From: G963662265 sp963668545
GTDB lineage: Bacteria; Spirochaetota; Spirochaetia; CADAEX01
Direction of reading: 5' to 3'
Assembly (NCBI GenBank): GCA_963668545.1
Contig: OY764868.1
Span: 2,108,001-2,172,000 of the forward strand
Length of the DNA: 64,000 nucleotides
Under the pieces are notes generated by a model that ran no database searches, was not told the DNA's origin, and worked only from the letters and a program-made list of their open reading frames with translations. This document shows, one piece after another, positions 8,414 through 17,360 of the stretch. The position numbers were made by a program, and so were the translations under genes. The number at the start of each line of letters is the position of its first letter. Within the stretch, counting starts at the first letter, position 1.

Positions 8414-9479
8414 TGATAAACTTTTAACAGCACGCAATATTGTAAAGACTTTCCCACTCAAGGCGGGAGGCTTTACAGAATCATCCCATAGAATCCATGC
8501 CCTCAATTCAGTTTCCTTCTCACTTGACAGGAACAGTACACTCGGGGTTGTCGGGGAATCCGGATGCGGAAAAACCACACTTGCAAAAACTCTCCTGCGG
8601 ATACATGAACCTGATTCAGGATCACTCTTTTTTGATGTTCCTCAAAGTGAAATTGATATGCTTGACTATCTTGAACAGGAAACAGAGCCGGGCGCAGATA
8701 TTGAGGGGCGTGAGCTTAGAAGGAAAACTGACTTTTTCTCCTACAATTCAAAACTGCTGAAAAAAGAAAGAATCAAAATGCAGTATATATTCCAGGACCC
8801 CTATATGGCCCTCAACCCTAAAATGACTGTCAAGAAAATAATTACCGAACCCCTTATCCAGAACAGGATGATTTCCGGCAGGGACATTGATGAGAGGGCC
8901 GGGAACCTTCTTGAAATTGTGGGTATTTCGCCATCCTCAGCAGACAAGTTCCCCCATGAGTTTTCAGGAGGTCAGAGGCAGAGAATATCAATTGCCAGAT
9001 CAATCTCGACAAACCCGGAGCTTGTTATATGCGATGAACCTGTTTCTTCCCTTGATGTTTCAATACAGTCGCAGATACTCAACCTGCTTATTGATATTCA
9101 GAAGGAATTCGGGATTTCATATCTTTTCATAGCCCACAACCTTGCAGTTGTCTTTTATATGAGCGACTATGTCGCTGTAATGTACACCGGGAGAATTGTG
9201 GAATACGGACAGTCAAGGGAGCTTTATTCAAATCCCAGGCACCCCTACACAAAACTTCTCATGAATGTAATACCGGAAATAGGCAGCGGAAAAAAGATTT
9301 TCAGGATGAATGAATCGGGAGAAGTTCCCGGTCTGATAAATCTGCCTGAAGGCTGCAGTTTCTATCCCAGGTGCAGCGTGCGAATGGATATCTGCAGGGA
9401 AATGCTTCCTGAGCTTGAAGCATGCGGAAACGGGGAACACAGATGCGCATGTCATTATGTGAACAGGCCTGATAACTGA
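8403..9479 (+). CDS. ABC transporter ATP-binding protein, DppF/OppF type
   Basis: The second ATPase, 358 residues. Walker A is GESGCGKTT, the Q-loop is FQDPYMALNP, the signature is FSGGQRQRISIARSI and Walker B is VICDEPVSSLD, followed by the C-terminal cysteine motif SFYPRCSVRMDIC. The start is a TTG (8403) inside the end of the upstream ATPase gene, with GAGGTG before it. Between Walker A and the Q-loop there is an insertion of about 50 residues (EIDMLDYLEQETEP region), which is longer than usual. It completes the peptide-type importer. Confidence 0.92.
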   Translation: MQNNDKLLTARNIVKTFPLKAGGFTESSHRIHALNSVSFSLDRNSTLGVVGESGCGKTTLAKTLLRIHEPDSGSLFFDVPQSEIDMLDYLEQETEPGADIEGRELRRKTDFFSYNSKLLKKERIKMQYIFQDPYMALNPKMTVKKIITEPLIQNRMISGRDIDERAGNLLEIVGISPSSADKFPHEFSGGQRQRISIARSISTNPELVICDEPVSSLDVSIQSQILNLLIDIQKEFGISYLFIAHNLAVVFYMSDYVAVMYTGRIVEYGQSRELYSNPRHPYTKLLMNVIPEIGSGKKIFRMNESGEVPGLINLPEGCSFYPRCSVRMDICREMLPELEACGNGEHRCACHYVNRPDN

Positions 9480-9488
9480 CAGGAAAGT

Positions 9489-9516
9489 AAAAAACCCTTC
9501 AACAGCTGTTAAAGGG
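9489..9516 (-). terminator. intrinsic terminator of the leuC-leuD unit
   Basis: CCCTTTAACAG and CTGTTGAAGGG pair with one non-Watson-Crick position, and six U residues follow on the minus strand, downstream of the leuD stop. The opposite strand has no U-run, so it serves the minus unit. Confidence 0.7.
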
Positions 9517-9573
9517 CATATAATTAAATGATATTCTATATCTGAAAACTTTTTATAAGCTGGTCATTTACCT

Positions 9574-10083
9574 TTACTGTTTCCTGTCTGCAGATTTTTC
9601 CCTGAAGATATTCTTAATACCCCCATTTTTCAGAATATACATGGCATATTCAGTAAGCCTTTCGCCATAGAATACCTCCAGTGTTGAAAGATTTTCAATC
9701 CTGCCCGATTCAAGGTCAACTCTGACAATATCTCCATTTCTGACAGACTTGCTGATTCCTTTGCAGACAATGAGAGGGAGGGAGAGATTTATAGCATTCC
9801 TGTAGAAGATTCTGGCAAAAGATTCTGCAACCACAACGCCTACATCTGAAGATTTCAGTGTTATTGCAGCATGTTCCCTGCTGGAACCGCATCCGAAATT
9901 TGTACCTGCTATTACAATATCTCCCGGTTTGGCTTTCGAAGCAAAATCAGGATCAGCCCCTTCAAGGCAGTGTTTTGATATTTCTTCCGGTTTAACCAGT
10001 TCAAGGTATCTGCCCGGATAAATCTGGTCTGTATCAATATTTTTTCCGAATAAATGGGCAGTTCCTGTAAAATCAGTTTTCAT
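9574..10083 (-). CDS. leuD: aconitase-family dehydratase small subunit (LeuD-like)
   Basis: Swivel-domain subunit of 169 residues of the isopropylmalate/homoaconitate dehydratase family. NIDTDQIYPG is at residues 15-24, GCGSSREHA at 64-72 with the serine-arginine pair of the active site, and the substrate-specificity loop reads YLEL (26-29). In characterised archaeal isoenzymes an arginine in this loop marks homoaconitase and a hydrophobic reading marks isopropylmalate; YLEL is neither classic form. The start overlaps the large-subunit stop by four bases. No leuA or leuB is nearby, and the unit has a permease and a sigma-54 activator. A catabolic role on a substituted malate or tricarboxylate is therefore likelier than leucine synthesis (inference). 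Confidence 0.85.
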   Translation of the reverse strand: MKTDFTGTAHLFGKNIDTDQIYPGRYLELVKPEEISKHCLEGADPDFASKAKPGDIVIAGTNFGCGSSREHAAITLKSSDVGVVVAESFARIFYRNAINLSLPLIVCKGISKSVRNGDIVRVDLESGRIENLSTLEVFYGERLTEYAMYILKNGGIKNIFREKSADRKQ

Positions 10084-11342
10084 TTGCTATCCTCCCTGCT
10101 TAAACGCGGATCAGAAAGACAGCCCTTGTATGCTGAATATGCTACAAGTGCCGGCGATGCAAGATAGATACCGGCTTCTGTACTGCCCATCCTGCCCGGA
10201 AAGTTCCTGTTTGTCGAAGAAACACAGTTCTCCCCTTTTGCAAGAATACCTGCATGTGTGCCCAGACATGGACCGCATCCTGGAGCGTTGAATGTTGCTC
10301 CTGCTTCAATAAGTATCTGTACATAGCCTTTTGATACCGCCTTGCTGAAAACCTCCATCGATGCCGGAATAACAACCATTCTTACTGAATCAGCAATCCT
10401 CCGCCCTTTGAGAATTTCAGCAGCTGCCCCAATATCCTCAAGCCTCCCGCCTGTGCAGGAACCTATAAACGCCTGATGTATTTTAACAGGTTCAACTTCA
10501 TCAACAGGAAATACATTATCAACACTGCTGGGACAGGCAATCTGGGGCTTAAGATCTGAAATATCAAAAAACTCCTCCCTGCAGTATTCAAATCCCGTAT
10601 CTGTTTCATCAAGAACATAATTATAACCGTATCTGCTCTCAACATAGTCAAGAACAGCCCTGTTAGGTTTCATATAGGCTGTTTTTGCTCCCATTTCCAC
10701 TGCCATATTGCATATAGTCATTCTGTCTGCAACTCCGATTGACTCAATATAATCACCTGTAAATTCTACTGCCTGATACACTGCAGCATCAGCCTTAAGA
10801 TTACCTATAATATTAAGGATTACATCTTTCGCATGTACATTATCTGCCGTTGTCCCTGTAACAGTTATTTTCATCACTTCGGGTACCCTGAACCACAGTT
10901 CTCCCGAAATAAGTACACATGCTGCATCTGTAGCTCCGATACCTGTACCGAATGCCCCGAATGCCCCGTGTGTTGTTGTGTGTGAATCTGTAGCAACAAG
11001 GATCATTCCCGGTCTGACAATCCCTGCTTCAGGCATGACCTGATGGCAGACACCTTTATTTATATCAAAATGATGGGAAAATCCCTGTTTTTCAGCAAAT
11101 TCCCGCATCTCCTTATGTATCTGGGCTGTACGTATGGTAGGGGCCGGTGAATAGTGATCAAATACAAACGCAGCTTTTTCAGGGTCCCAGACCCTCTCCC
11201 CCCCCATCTCATAGAATGATTTTACAACCTGAAGGTAGAGATCATTAAGTTCCAGAAAATCAATGCTGCAGTTTATAATTTCACCAGCTGTTACAAATTC
11301 CTTTCCAGCTGCCCTTGCAAGCATCTTTTCAATGGCATGCAT
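10080..11342 (-). CDS. leuC: aconitase-family dehydratase large subunit (LeuC-like)
   Basis: Catalytic subunit of 420 residues carrying the [4Fe-4S] cluster. The ligands are Cys296 in GSCTGGR and Cys356/Cys359 in PGCGPCLGTHAG. DHYSPAPT (62-69) and the ATDSHTTTHGAFGAFGTGIG block are family signatures. The length matches the archaeal-type stand-alone large subunit rather than full aconitase. AGGAGA precedes the ATG. It lies between the GntP-type permease and the small subunit, all under one sigma-54 promoter. Candidate substrates include dimethylmalate-, citramalate- or homocitrate-like acids; the sequence alone does not decide. Confidence 0.87.
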   Translation of the reverse strand: MHAIEKMLARAAGKEFVTAGEIINCSIDFLELNDLYLQVVKSFYEMGGERVWDPEKAAFVFDHYSPAPTIRTAQIHKEMREFAEKQGFSHHFDINKGVCHQVMPEAGIVRPGMILVATDSHTTTHGAFGAFGTGIGATDAACVLISGELWFRVPEVMKITVTGTTADNVHAKDVILNIIGNLKADAAVYQAVEFTGDYIESIGVADRMTICNMAVEMGAKTAYMKPNRAVLDYVESRYGYNYVLDETDTGFEYCREEFFDISDLKPQIACPSSVDNVFPVDEVEPVKIHQAFIGSCTGGRLEDIGAAAEILKGRRIADSVRMVVIPASMEVFSKAVSKGYVQILIEAGATFNAPGCGPCLGTHAGILAKGENCVSSTNRNFPGRMGSTEAGIYLASPALVAYSAYKGCLSDPRLSREDSK

Positions 11343-11373
11343 ATAATTCTCCTGTAGATAAAACCTTTATTCC

Positions 11374-11398
11374 TATCAGACCCGTTCAGGGCCTGATA
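11374..11398 (-). repeat. intercistronic hairpin between permease and leuC
   Basis: TATCAG-n-CCC and GGG-n-CTGATA form a stem with one mismatch and a five-base loop, with no following U-run. It is probably an mRNA processing or stability element separating permease from enzyme expression. Confidence 0.4.
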
Positions 11399-11407
11399 AG
11401 CAACTGA

Positions 11408-12736
11408 CTAAAGAACAATGCTTGCAATAAAAGTAACTGCAAGTCCGCCGAGGGCCATTGCAACATTTGCAGCCGACAGTGTCTTTAACCCTGTTTTTGT
11501 GTCAAAGCCGCTCATGTTTGTATAAACCCAGAAATAACTGTCATTGACATGGCAGATAAGTCTTGCTCCCGATCCTGATGCAAGTGCTATAAGAATTGGA
11601 TGCAGTCCAAGCTGCTGTGCAATCGGAAGGCAGAGTGTAGCAGCAGTTACTACTGCAACAGTTCCTGATCCCTGAATTGTTTTCAGAATACCGGCAATGA
11701 AAAATGGTACAAGAATGAAAGGCATGCCGCTGTTTGCAACAGCCTCAGCAATTGCTTTTCCTGCTCCTGAACTTTTCAGAATTGCCCCAAGTGCTCCCCC
11801 GGCCGCTGTTATAAAGATAATAGGCCCTGCACTTTTAAGTGCATCATCCATTATTTTCAGTATGGGGTTTTTCTCTCCTGTTTTCTTGAGTTTTCTTCCG
11901 AGAAGACATATTGCAAAAATCACACCTACTGCCATTGCAATATTTGCATCTCCTATAAAGGATGTGAAGGTGATAAAAGAGTGCCCCTTAGGAAGAACCA
12001 TTTTACTTGTAGTTGCGGAAAGAATAAGTATCATAGGAATCAGAAGAGGGAGAAAAGAGACAAGGCCTCCCGGCATTTCCTGACTGGTCTCTTCAGTTTC
12101 ATCAGCATCTGCCTCGGGGATATAGGTACCGGCAATTTTCGGCATTACTGTCACAGCCCACAGCCATCCTGCAAGAGTCATTCCAAGAGCTGCTAATCCT
12201 CCCCATATAATCATTTCTCCCACGTCCACACCAAGAAGACCTGCAACTGCAAGGGGACCCGGTGTCGGTGGAACAAAAACATGGGTTGCAAGAAGCCCTG
12301 CAGAAAGAGAAACTGCTATTGCATAGAAAGATACTTTACTTGTTCTTGAAATTGCTTTTGCAAGTGGTGATAAAATAACATATCCCACATCACTGAATAC
12401 CGGGATTGAAATAAGATATCCGCTTAAAGCCATTGCCATGGGAGATCTTTTCTCTCCGACAGCCTTTGCCAGGGTACGTGCCATTTTTTCCGCACCTCTG
12501 GAATCCTCAAGGTATTTTCCAAGCATAACCCCGAAAATAATGACAATTCCGATACTGGATACTGTTTTACCGAAACCGCCCGTCATTGTCTTGATAACTT
12601 CCGGCAGATTCATTCCTGATAGAATACCGATGGTTAAAGCAGATATCAAAAGTGAAACAAAAGCATTAACCTTGAATTTGATTGCAAGCAGCAGAAGTAC
12701 TGCAAGCCCGATTATGAAAGCAAATTCAATAGCCAT
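11408..12736 (-). CDS. GntP-family organic acid:proton symporter
   Basis: Polytopic inner-membrane permease of 442 residues with about 12 hydrophobic segments. It shows GntP-type features: VFVPPTPGPLAVAGLLGVDVG in the middle, the QGSGTVAVVTAAT segment and SGARLICHVNDSYFW near the C terminus. Family members take up gluconate, other sugar acids or hydroxy acids with protons. Strong AAGGAGG precedes the ATG, and a consensus sigma-54 promoter lies 32 bases before that. It is the first gene of the permease-dehydratase unit and presumably brings in the substrate of LeuCD. Confidence 0.88.
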   Translation of the reverse strand: MAIEFAFIIGLAVLLLLAIKFKVNAFVSLLISALTIGILSGMNLPEVIKTMTGGFGKTVSSIGIVIIFGVMLGKYLEDSRGAEKMARTLAKAVGEKRSPMAMALSGYLISIPVFSDVGYVILSPLAKAISRTSKVSFYAIAVSLSAGLLATHVFVPPTPGPLAVAGLLGVDVGEMIIWGGLAALGMTLAGWLWAVTVMPKIAGTYIPEADADETEETSQEMPGGLVSFLPLLIPMILILSATTSKMVLPKGHSFITFTSFIGDANIAMAVGVIFAICLLGRKLKKTGEKNPILKIMDDALKSAGPIIFITAAGGALGAILKSSGAGKAIAEAVANSGMPFILVPFFIAGILKTIQGSGTVAVVTAATLCLPIAQQLGLHPILIALASGSGARLICHVNDSYFWVYTNMSGFDTKTGLKTLSAANVAMALGGLAVTFIASIVL

Positions 12737-12768
12737 TTTTAGCTACCTCCTTAATTTTCAAATCTAAA

Positions 12769-12784
12769 TGCAATTAACGTGCCA
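12769..12784 (-). promoter_or_regulatory. sigma-54 (-24/-12) promoter
   Basis: On the minus strand TGGCACG, four bases, TTGCA: an exact match to the RpoN consensus. Transcription would start about 20 bases before the permease ATG. The gene encoding a sigma-54 activator lies immediately upstream, which makes chance occurrence unlikely. Confidence 0.9.
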
Positions 12785-12936
12785 GGATTTGCCACATTAA
12801 ATAAAAACAGCCATTCAAAAAGCATATTTACTTGTACTGCATATAATTATAATGAAGCATTATAATAAGGCTGCGGATTTTTCAGATAATCATGATTAAT
12901 AAGGTTATTCTCAGAAAGATATTTCAGGCTATTTTG

Positions 12937-12966
12937 TTGCAACTATGTCGCAACTATTTGCAACTT
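12937..12966. promoter_or_regulatory. phased GCAAC repeats, candidate activator-binding enhancer
   Basis: Three copies of GCAAC begin at 12939, 12950 and 12960, spaced 11 and 10 bases, so they lie on one face of the helix. The first is part of the 8-bp palindrome GTTGCAAC. They sit 155-185 bases upstream of the sigma-54 promoter, the usual distance for an enhancer, and are most simply read as binding sites for the PrpR-like activator. Confidence 0.65.
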
Positions 12967-13004
12967 ATTGTCTAAAAAAAGAGAATCTTATTCATGTATA
13001 CAGG

Positions 13005-14864
13005 CTATAATATCTTATACTCCCTGAGTTTCCGCCATAATGTACTTCTGTGCATTCCAAGCAGTTCAGCGGCTGCTGTTTTATTGCCCCCAGCCTGATC
13101 AAGAGCATTTTTTATATATGCCTTTTCATTATTGGGACGGAAAACAAAATCATTATCCGGATCAAGCAGATGCCTTATATCATCTTCACTTACCGGACTC
13201 TTCCTGCACCTTACTGAAATCCTTTCTGAAAAGTTTTTCAGTTCCCTTATATTGCCTCTCCAGCTGTAATCTTTGAGGATTTCGAGGGATGTACCTGAAA
13301 GGGAAAGGCTGTTGAATTTGTTTTCTGAAAATACAGACAGGAAATAATTGAAAAGGACGGGAATATCATCCTTCCTGTCCCGTAATGGCGGTATTGCAAG
13401 ATGAAGGACATTGAGGCGCCAGAAAAGATCTTCCCTGAATTCCCCTTTTTCTATAATATCCGAAAAATGCCTGTTGCTTGATGCAATTATTCTTACATCT
13501 ATTGGTATTACACAGTCATCGCCGATTTTCATGATTTCCCTTTCCTGGATAACTCTTAAAAGTCTTCCCTGGGTCTGAACCGGGAGTTCCGATATTTCAT
13601 CAAGAAAAATTGTACCTTTGTGGGCAAGCTCGAAAAGCCCTGTTTTCCCCTCTCTGCTGGCACCTGTAAATGCCCCGGGTACATATCCGAAAAGTTCGCT
13701 TTCAATAAGATTTTCAGGAAGTGCTGCGCAGTTTACAGCTACAAAAGGTTCATTTGACCTGCTGCTGGCATTATGAATGCTCTGGGCAAACATTTCCTTG
13801 CCCACTCCCGATTCTCCGTAGATAAGGACAGATGAATCAACCTCTGCATATGATTCAGCCTCACATACAGTGTTTTTAAGTGCGGAGGAATCACCTATTA
13901 TGTCTGAAAAACGGAATTTCGCATTAAGCCCTTTAGCTGTCAGCTTTCTCCTTATTTTCCCCTCAATCTTCTGAATTGTTGTGACATCCTGAAAGGAACT
14001 GACTGCTCCTATTATTTTGCTGCTGATTTTAAGGGGAACTGTATTAACCAGCAGGTCCCTGTTATTGATCCTGCAGAGTTTTCCGGCTGTCTCTTTGCCT
14101 TCGAGTGAGGAATCAAGCCCGAGCTGCCTTGAAATAGCTTTTAATGAATCAGCTGTTTCACTGCTGTTTTCAAGTCCCAGGAGATTCATTGCGGAATTGT
14201 TGATATTCAGTATATTCCCTTCCGAATCAATACTTAAAACACCGTCATGGGATGTTTCCAGAACAGCTGCAGTTATCCGGTTTCTTTTCTGCTCCCTGTT
14301 TCTGGTATTTACAATATTCTCAGCTTCCTTCAGGGACTGGAGAATAGAATCTTCACCTGATCTTATTTCAACAGCCTTGAATCCAAGTCTCCTTGCAGCT
14401 TCAGCTGTAATTACCCCTCCGATTATCACTCCTGCCCCTCTGCCTGCCGATTCAATAATCCTTTTATCAGGTTTCTCCCCTTTTGAAAGATAGTATTTCT
14501 GGATATCTATTTTCAGAAGATCTGAAAATGCTTCAAAGGAATGAATCATGTTCCTGAATGTAATTACTGCAACGTTTTTATTATCACCAGCTGTTGCTTC
14601 ACGGGCCCTTTTTATACTGTCGGCAATATCCTGACCAGTTACCTGCAGCTCAACTATGGGAGTTTTAATACCGGCATCAACAAGATGGGAGACAGTACCC
14701 CCTCTTGTTATAATTACATCAGCTTTTCCCTCATACTTTTCAGCAACAGGAACTGCTTCTTCCAGATTAACTGTTTCGATATGGACATTTTTAAGATTAT
14801 CACTGAAAACCTTTGCTGCTGTCTCTGCAATGGTTTCATCAGGGGCAATGAAAAGTATAAACAT
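13005..14864 (-). CDS. sigma-54-dependent transcriptional activator with PrpR N-terminal domain
   Basis: An enhancer-binding protein of 619 residues. Residues 1-180 resemble the PrpR_N sensor domain, which in PrpR binds 2-methylcitrate. A PAS domain follows (about 200-295, SHDGVLSIDSEGNILNINNSA), then an AAA+ domain with Walker A GESGVGKE (350-357), the sigma-54 contact loop GAFTGA (397-402) and Walker B IFLDEI (419-424). A Fis-type helix-turn-helix closes the protein (about 580-617, GGNKTAAAELLGMHRSTLWRK). It lies directly upstream of the permease-leuCD unit and presumably activates it when a di- or tricarboxylate binds. The start has no ribosome site and an extended -10 six bases upstream. 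Confidence 0.92.
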   Translation of the reverse strand: MFILFIAPDETIAETAAKVFSDNLKNVHIETVNLEEAVPVAEKYEGKADVIITRGGTVSHLVDAGIKTPIVELQVTGQDIADSIKRAREATAGDNKNVAVITFRNMIHSFEAFSDLLKIDIQKYYLSKGEKPDKRIIESAGRGAGVIIGGVITAEAARRLGFKAVEIRSGEDSILQSLKEAENIVNTRNREQKRNRITAAVLETSHDGVLSIDSEGNILNINNSAMNLLGLENSSETADSLKAISRQLGLDSSLEGKETAGKLCRINNRDLLVNTVPLKISSKIIGAVSSFQDVTTIQKIEGKIRRKLTAKGLNAKFRFSDIIGDSSALKNTVCEAESYAEVDSSVLIYGESGVGKEMFAQSIHNASSRSNEPFVAVNCAALPENLIESELFGYVPGAFTGASREGKTGLFELAHKGTIFLDEISELPVQTQGRLLRVIQEREIMKIGDDCVIPIDVRIIASSNRHFSDIIEKGEFREDLFWRLNVLHLAIPPLRDRKDDIPVLFNYFLSVFSENKFNSLSLSGTSLEILKDYSWRGNIRELKNFSERISVRCRKSPVSEDDIRHLLDPDNDFVFRPNNEKAYIKNALDQAGGNKTAAAELLGMHRSTLWRKLREYKIL

Positions 14865-14870
14865 GACAGC

Positions 14871-14879
14871 ATTATAGCA
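14871..14879 (-). promoter_or_regulatory. extended -10 promoter of the PrpR-like gene (leaderless)
   Basis: TGCTATAAT on the minus strand ends six bases before the ATG at 14864, which puts the expected +1 on the A of the start codon. There is no good -35 and no ribosome site. Confidence 0.6.
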
Positions 14880-14883
14880 TGAT

Positions 14884-14939
14884 AAAAAAAATATTGCCCC
14901 TGTAAAGACAGATTAAAGATCGCATGTCCCTGCAGGGGC
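14884..14939 (-). terminator. candidate metE terminator
   Basis: After the metE stop, GCCCCTG (minus strand) pairs with CAGGGGC 30 bases later, and AATA plus eight U residues follow. The loop is unusually large and contains a CCCTGCAGGG palindrome that could fold separately. Confidence 0.5.
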
Positions 14940-14947
14940 TTTTATCA

Positions 14948-17209
14948 CTATAAAGTATTTCTCACTTCACGTGCTGCAGCTACCATATTTTCAAGGGCAG
15001 GCCTCACCTCTTCCCATTTTCTGGTTTTAAGGCCGCAGTCAGGATTTATCCATATTTTGGATTTATCAACTACTTCCAGTCTTTCAATGATATCATTTTG
15101 AATTTCTTTTACAGAAGGTATTCTCGGTGAATGAATATCATAAACACCGGGACCTATTTCATTTTTATATCCTGTACTGTTGAAAATATTTAAAAGCCGG
15201 TTTCCGCTTCTGGCTGTTTCTATTGAAATAACATCTGCATCCATGGCTTCTATTGTTTCAATAATATCATTGAACTCGCTGTAGCACATATGTGTATGCA
15301 TCTGTGTTTCCATTGAAGCTGATGCGACAGTTCTTCTGAAGCTTTCAAGGGCCCATTTTTCATACCAGTTCCACTTTTCTTTCCTGAGAGGATACCCCTC
15401 CTTGAATGCAGCTTCATCCACCTGGATGATTTTTATCCCGGCTGCCTGAAGATCAGAAATCTCATCGCTCAGACAAAGAGCAATCTGTCTGGCAACTGTC
15501 TCTTCCGGAATATCATTCCGGACAAAAGACCAGTTGATAATAGTAACAGGACCTGTAAGCATCCCCTTAACCGGCTTTTGAGTTCTGCTCTGGGCATATG
15601 AAATCCATTTGACAGTCATTGCTTCAGGTCTGCTCACATCACCGAAAATTACAGGAGGCTTGACGCATCTGCTTCCGTAGCTCTGAACCCAGCCGTTTTT
15701 TGTAAAATGGAATCCTTCCAGCAGCTCACCGAAATACTCAACCATATCATTACGTTCAGGTTCCCCGTGAACAAGAACATCCAGTCCTGTTTTTTCCTGG
15801 AAACTGATACATTCATCTATATATTTCTTAATTTCAGCTTCATATATAACCGGGGAGATTTCCCCTTTCCTGTAGCTCCTTCTTGTTTTTCTGAGTTCTG
15901 CAGTCTGTGGAAAACTGCCTATTGTGGTTGTCGGCAGCATGGGCAGCCTCAACAAATCCTTCTGGATGGAATTCCTTTCCTCAAAACTCCCTTTCCTGCA
16001 TACAGTCCTGTCATTTCTGATTCTTTCGGAAACATTATTGTCAGTTACCATATCCGAATTCTTTTTATTCTTTATGGTATTTTTGTTTCTCTCAAGATCA
16101 TCAGCAAACTTTTCACCGGGGTTTTCCGAATGAAAATATTCTCCCAGAAAAAAGGTTTCTTCTGTTTTTTCAAGACAGAAAGAAAGCCACTCCTTTATTC
16201 CGCTCTCAGGTTCATTCATTACACTGTATGGAGTATGAAGAAGGGAACAGCTTGTAGATACAATGATTCTTTCCCTGGGAACAACTGAGGAAATACTCCC
16301 GAGCAGTTCCAGACTTTTTTCATAATCTGTAACCCAGATATTCCTTCCGTCAACAACTCCCGCAACAAGATATTTATCTCCGATTTTATCAAGACAGTTC
16401 TTGTTTTCAGGCCCGTACACAAAATCAAGGGCAATACCCCAGACAGGAGTATCTGAAAGCTTTTCAACAGCTTCTGATGCATGTTCAAAGTATGTAGACA
16501 CAATAATCCTGTTTTTACCGCTTACAGATGCAAGTTCTGAATATACCCCCTTGAGAAGGGAAAGAGTTTTTTCATCCGGAGCTTTCACAAACAAAGGTTC
16601 CTCAGCCTGTATATACATTTCTTCATCAAGTGCTGATATTTCTTCAAAAAGTCTTTTATAGACCGGGATAATTTTATTCAGATAACTGTACGGGTCTCTG
16701 CCGTCTGCAGTCTTTGATAAACCAAGAAATGTAAGTGGTCCAATAATATTTATTTTTGTTTTTATACCAAGTGAAAGAGCTTCCCTGTATTCATTCATTA
16801 TCTTTGATGAGTCAAGGCGGAATTCCATTTTCTCATCAAGCTCAGGTACAATAAAGTGATAATTTGTATTAAACCACTTTGTCATCTCCATTGCATGTGA
16901 AGAAGCATTGCCCCTCGCCATTGCAAAATATTGTTCAGTCCTGTCTTTGATATTTCTGAATCTTTCAGGTACAGCATTAAGCATCAGAGCTGTATCAAGC
17001 ATATTGTCATAATAGCTGAAATCGTTTGAGCTTATAAAACCGATACCGGTTTCTTTCTGTTTAATCCAGTTTTTTCTTCTGATTTCTTCAGCTGCGAATT
17101 CAAGCTTTTTCAGGGTTGATTTCCCTGACCAGTAGTCTTCAAGAGCTTTTTTAAGCTCTCGGTTTTCCCCGATTCTCGGAAAACCTGTGATAAGAGTCTT
17201 TTTTGTCAT
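14948..17209 (-). CDS. metE: cobalamin-independent methionine synthase MetE
   Basis: Transfers a methyl group from 5-methyltetrahydropteroyl-triglutamate to homocysteine without B12. The N-terminal half carries TGFPRIGENRELKKALEDYW and KWFNTNYHFIVPEL. The C-terminal half begins near LPTTTIGSFPQTAELRK and holds the zinc ligands in THMCYSEF, the VISIE strand and NPDCGLKTR. From the ATG at 17209, with GGAG five bases upstream, the protein is 753 residues, the normal MetE length. A longer frame to 17281 runs into the riboswitch and is not coding. A cobalamin riboswitch and a consensus promoter lie upstream, so expression should fall when cobalamin is abundant. Confidence 0.95.
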   Translation of the reverse strand: MTKKTLITGFPRIGENRELKKALEDYWSGKSTLKKLEFAAEEIRRKNWIKQKETGIGFISSNDFSYYDNMLDTALMLNAVPERFRNIKDRTEQYFAMARGNASSHAMEMTKWFNTNYHFIVPELDEKMEFRLDSSKIMNEYREALSLGIKTKINIIGPLTFLGLSKTADGRDPYSYLNKIIPVYKRLFEEISALDEEMYIQAEEPLFVKAPDEKTLSLLKGVYSELASVSGKNRIIVSTYFEHASEAVEKLSDTPVWGIALDFVYGPENKNCLDKIGDKYLVAGVVDGRNIWVTDYEKSLELLGSISSVVPRERIIVSTSCSLLHTPYSVMNEPESGIKEWLSFCLEKTEETFFLGEYFHSENPGEKFADDLERNKNTIKNKKNSDMVTDNNVSERIRNDRTVCRKGSFEERNSIQKDLLRLPMLPTTTIGSFPQTAELRKTRRSYRKGEISPVIYEAEIKKYIDECISFQEKTGLDVLVHGEPERNDMVEYFGELLEGFHFTKNGWVQSYGSRCVKPPVIFGDVSRPEAMTVKWISYAQSRTQKPVKGMLTGPVTIINWSFVRNDIPEETVARQIALCLSDEISDLQAAGIKIIQVDEAAFKEGYPLRKEKWNWYEKWALESFRRTVASASMETQMHTHMCYSEFNDIIETIEAMDADVISIETARSGNRLLNIFNSTGYKNEIGPGVYDIHSPRIPSVKEIQNDIIERLEVVDKSKIWINPDCGLKTRKWEEVRPALENMVAAAREVRNTL

Positions 17210-17219
17210 TTTAATCTCC

Positions 17220-17238
17220 ATTTGTTTGCGCGACAAAT
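17220..17238 (-). promoter_or_regulatory. hairpin abutting the metE ribosome site
   Basis: ATTTGT, a seven-base loop CGCGCAA and ACAAAT form a stem whose 3' arm ends directly before GGAG of metE. This is the expected expression platform of a translational riboswitch: the ligand-bound aptamer would stabilise it. The loop-aptamer contact is inferred, not shown. Confidence 0.5.
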
Positions 17239-17243
17239 TTTGC

Positions 17244-17352
17244 CTGCTTACTGCCGTGGTAATCGGACTCAAAGACTGCATGTCTGCATCTTAATACCGT
17301 AGCGCGACTGTGCCTGATTCCCACAGGTCTTCCCCACATAACAGCAGTAACG
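17244..17352 (-). ncRNA. cobalamin riboswitch, short form, upstream of metE
   Basis: On the minus strand the leader contains the cobalamin aptamer core in order: GGGGAAGACC, TGTGGGAATCAGGCACAGTC, GCGCTACGGTA, and the 3' box GAGTCCGATTACCACGGC. Outer arms TTACTGC (17344-17350) and GCAGTAA (17248-17254) pair perfectly and close the fold. At about 103 bases it lacks the peripheral domain of the classic 200-base form and resembles compact class II aptamers. Its position before metE is a known and logical setting for B12 repression. Confidence 0.82.
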
Positions 17353-17360
17353 TGAATTGA

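Noticed and set aside
14541..14882. Plus-strand open frames opposite the PrpR-like gene
   Set aside because: They mirror the strong minus-strand coding frame, have no ribosome site and no recognisable domain.
17210..17281. Upstream extension of metE by 24 codons
   Set aside because: It runs through the 3' arm of the cobalamin riboswitch and its expression hairpin. The ATG at 17209 has GGAG and matches the usual MetE start.
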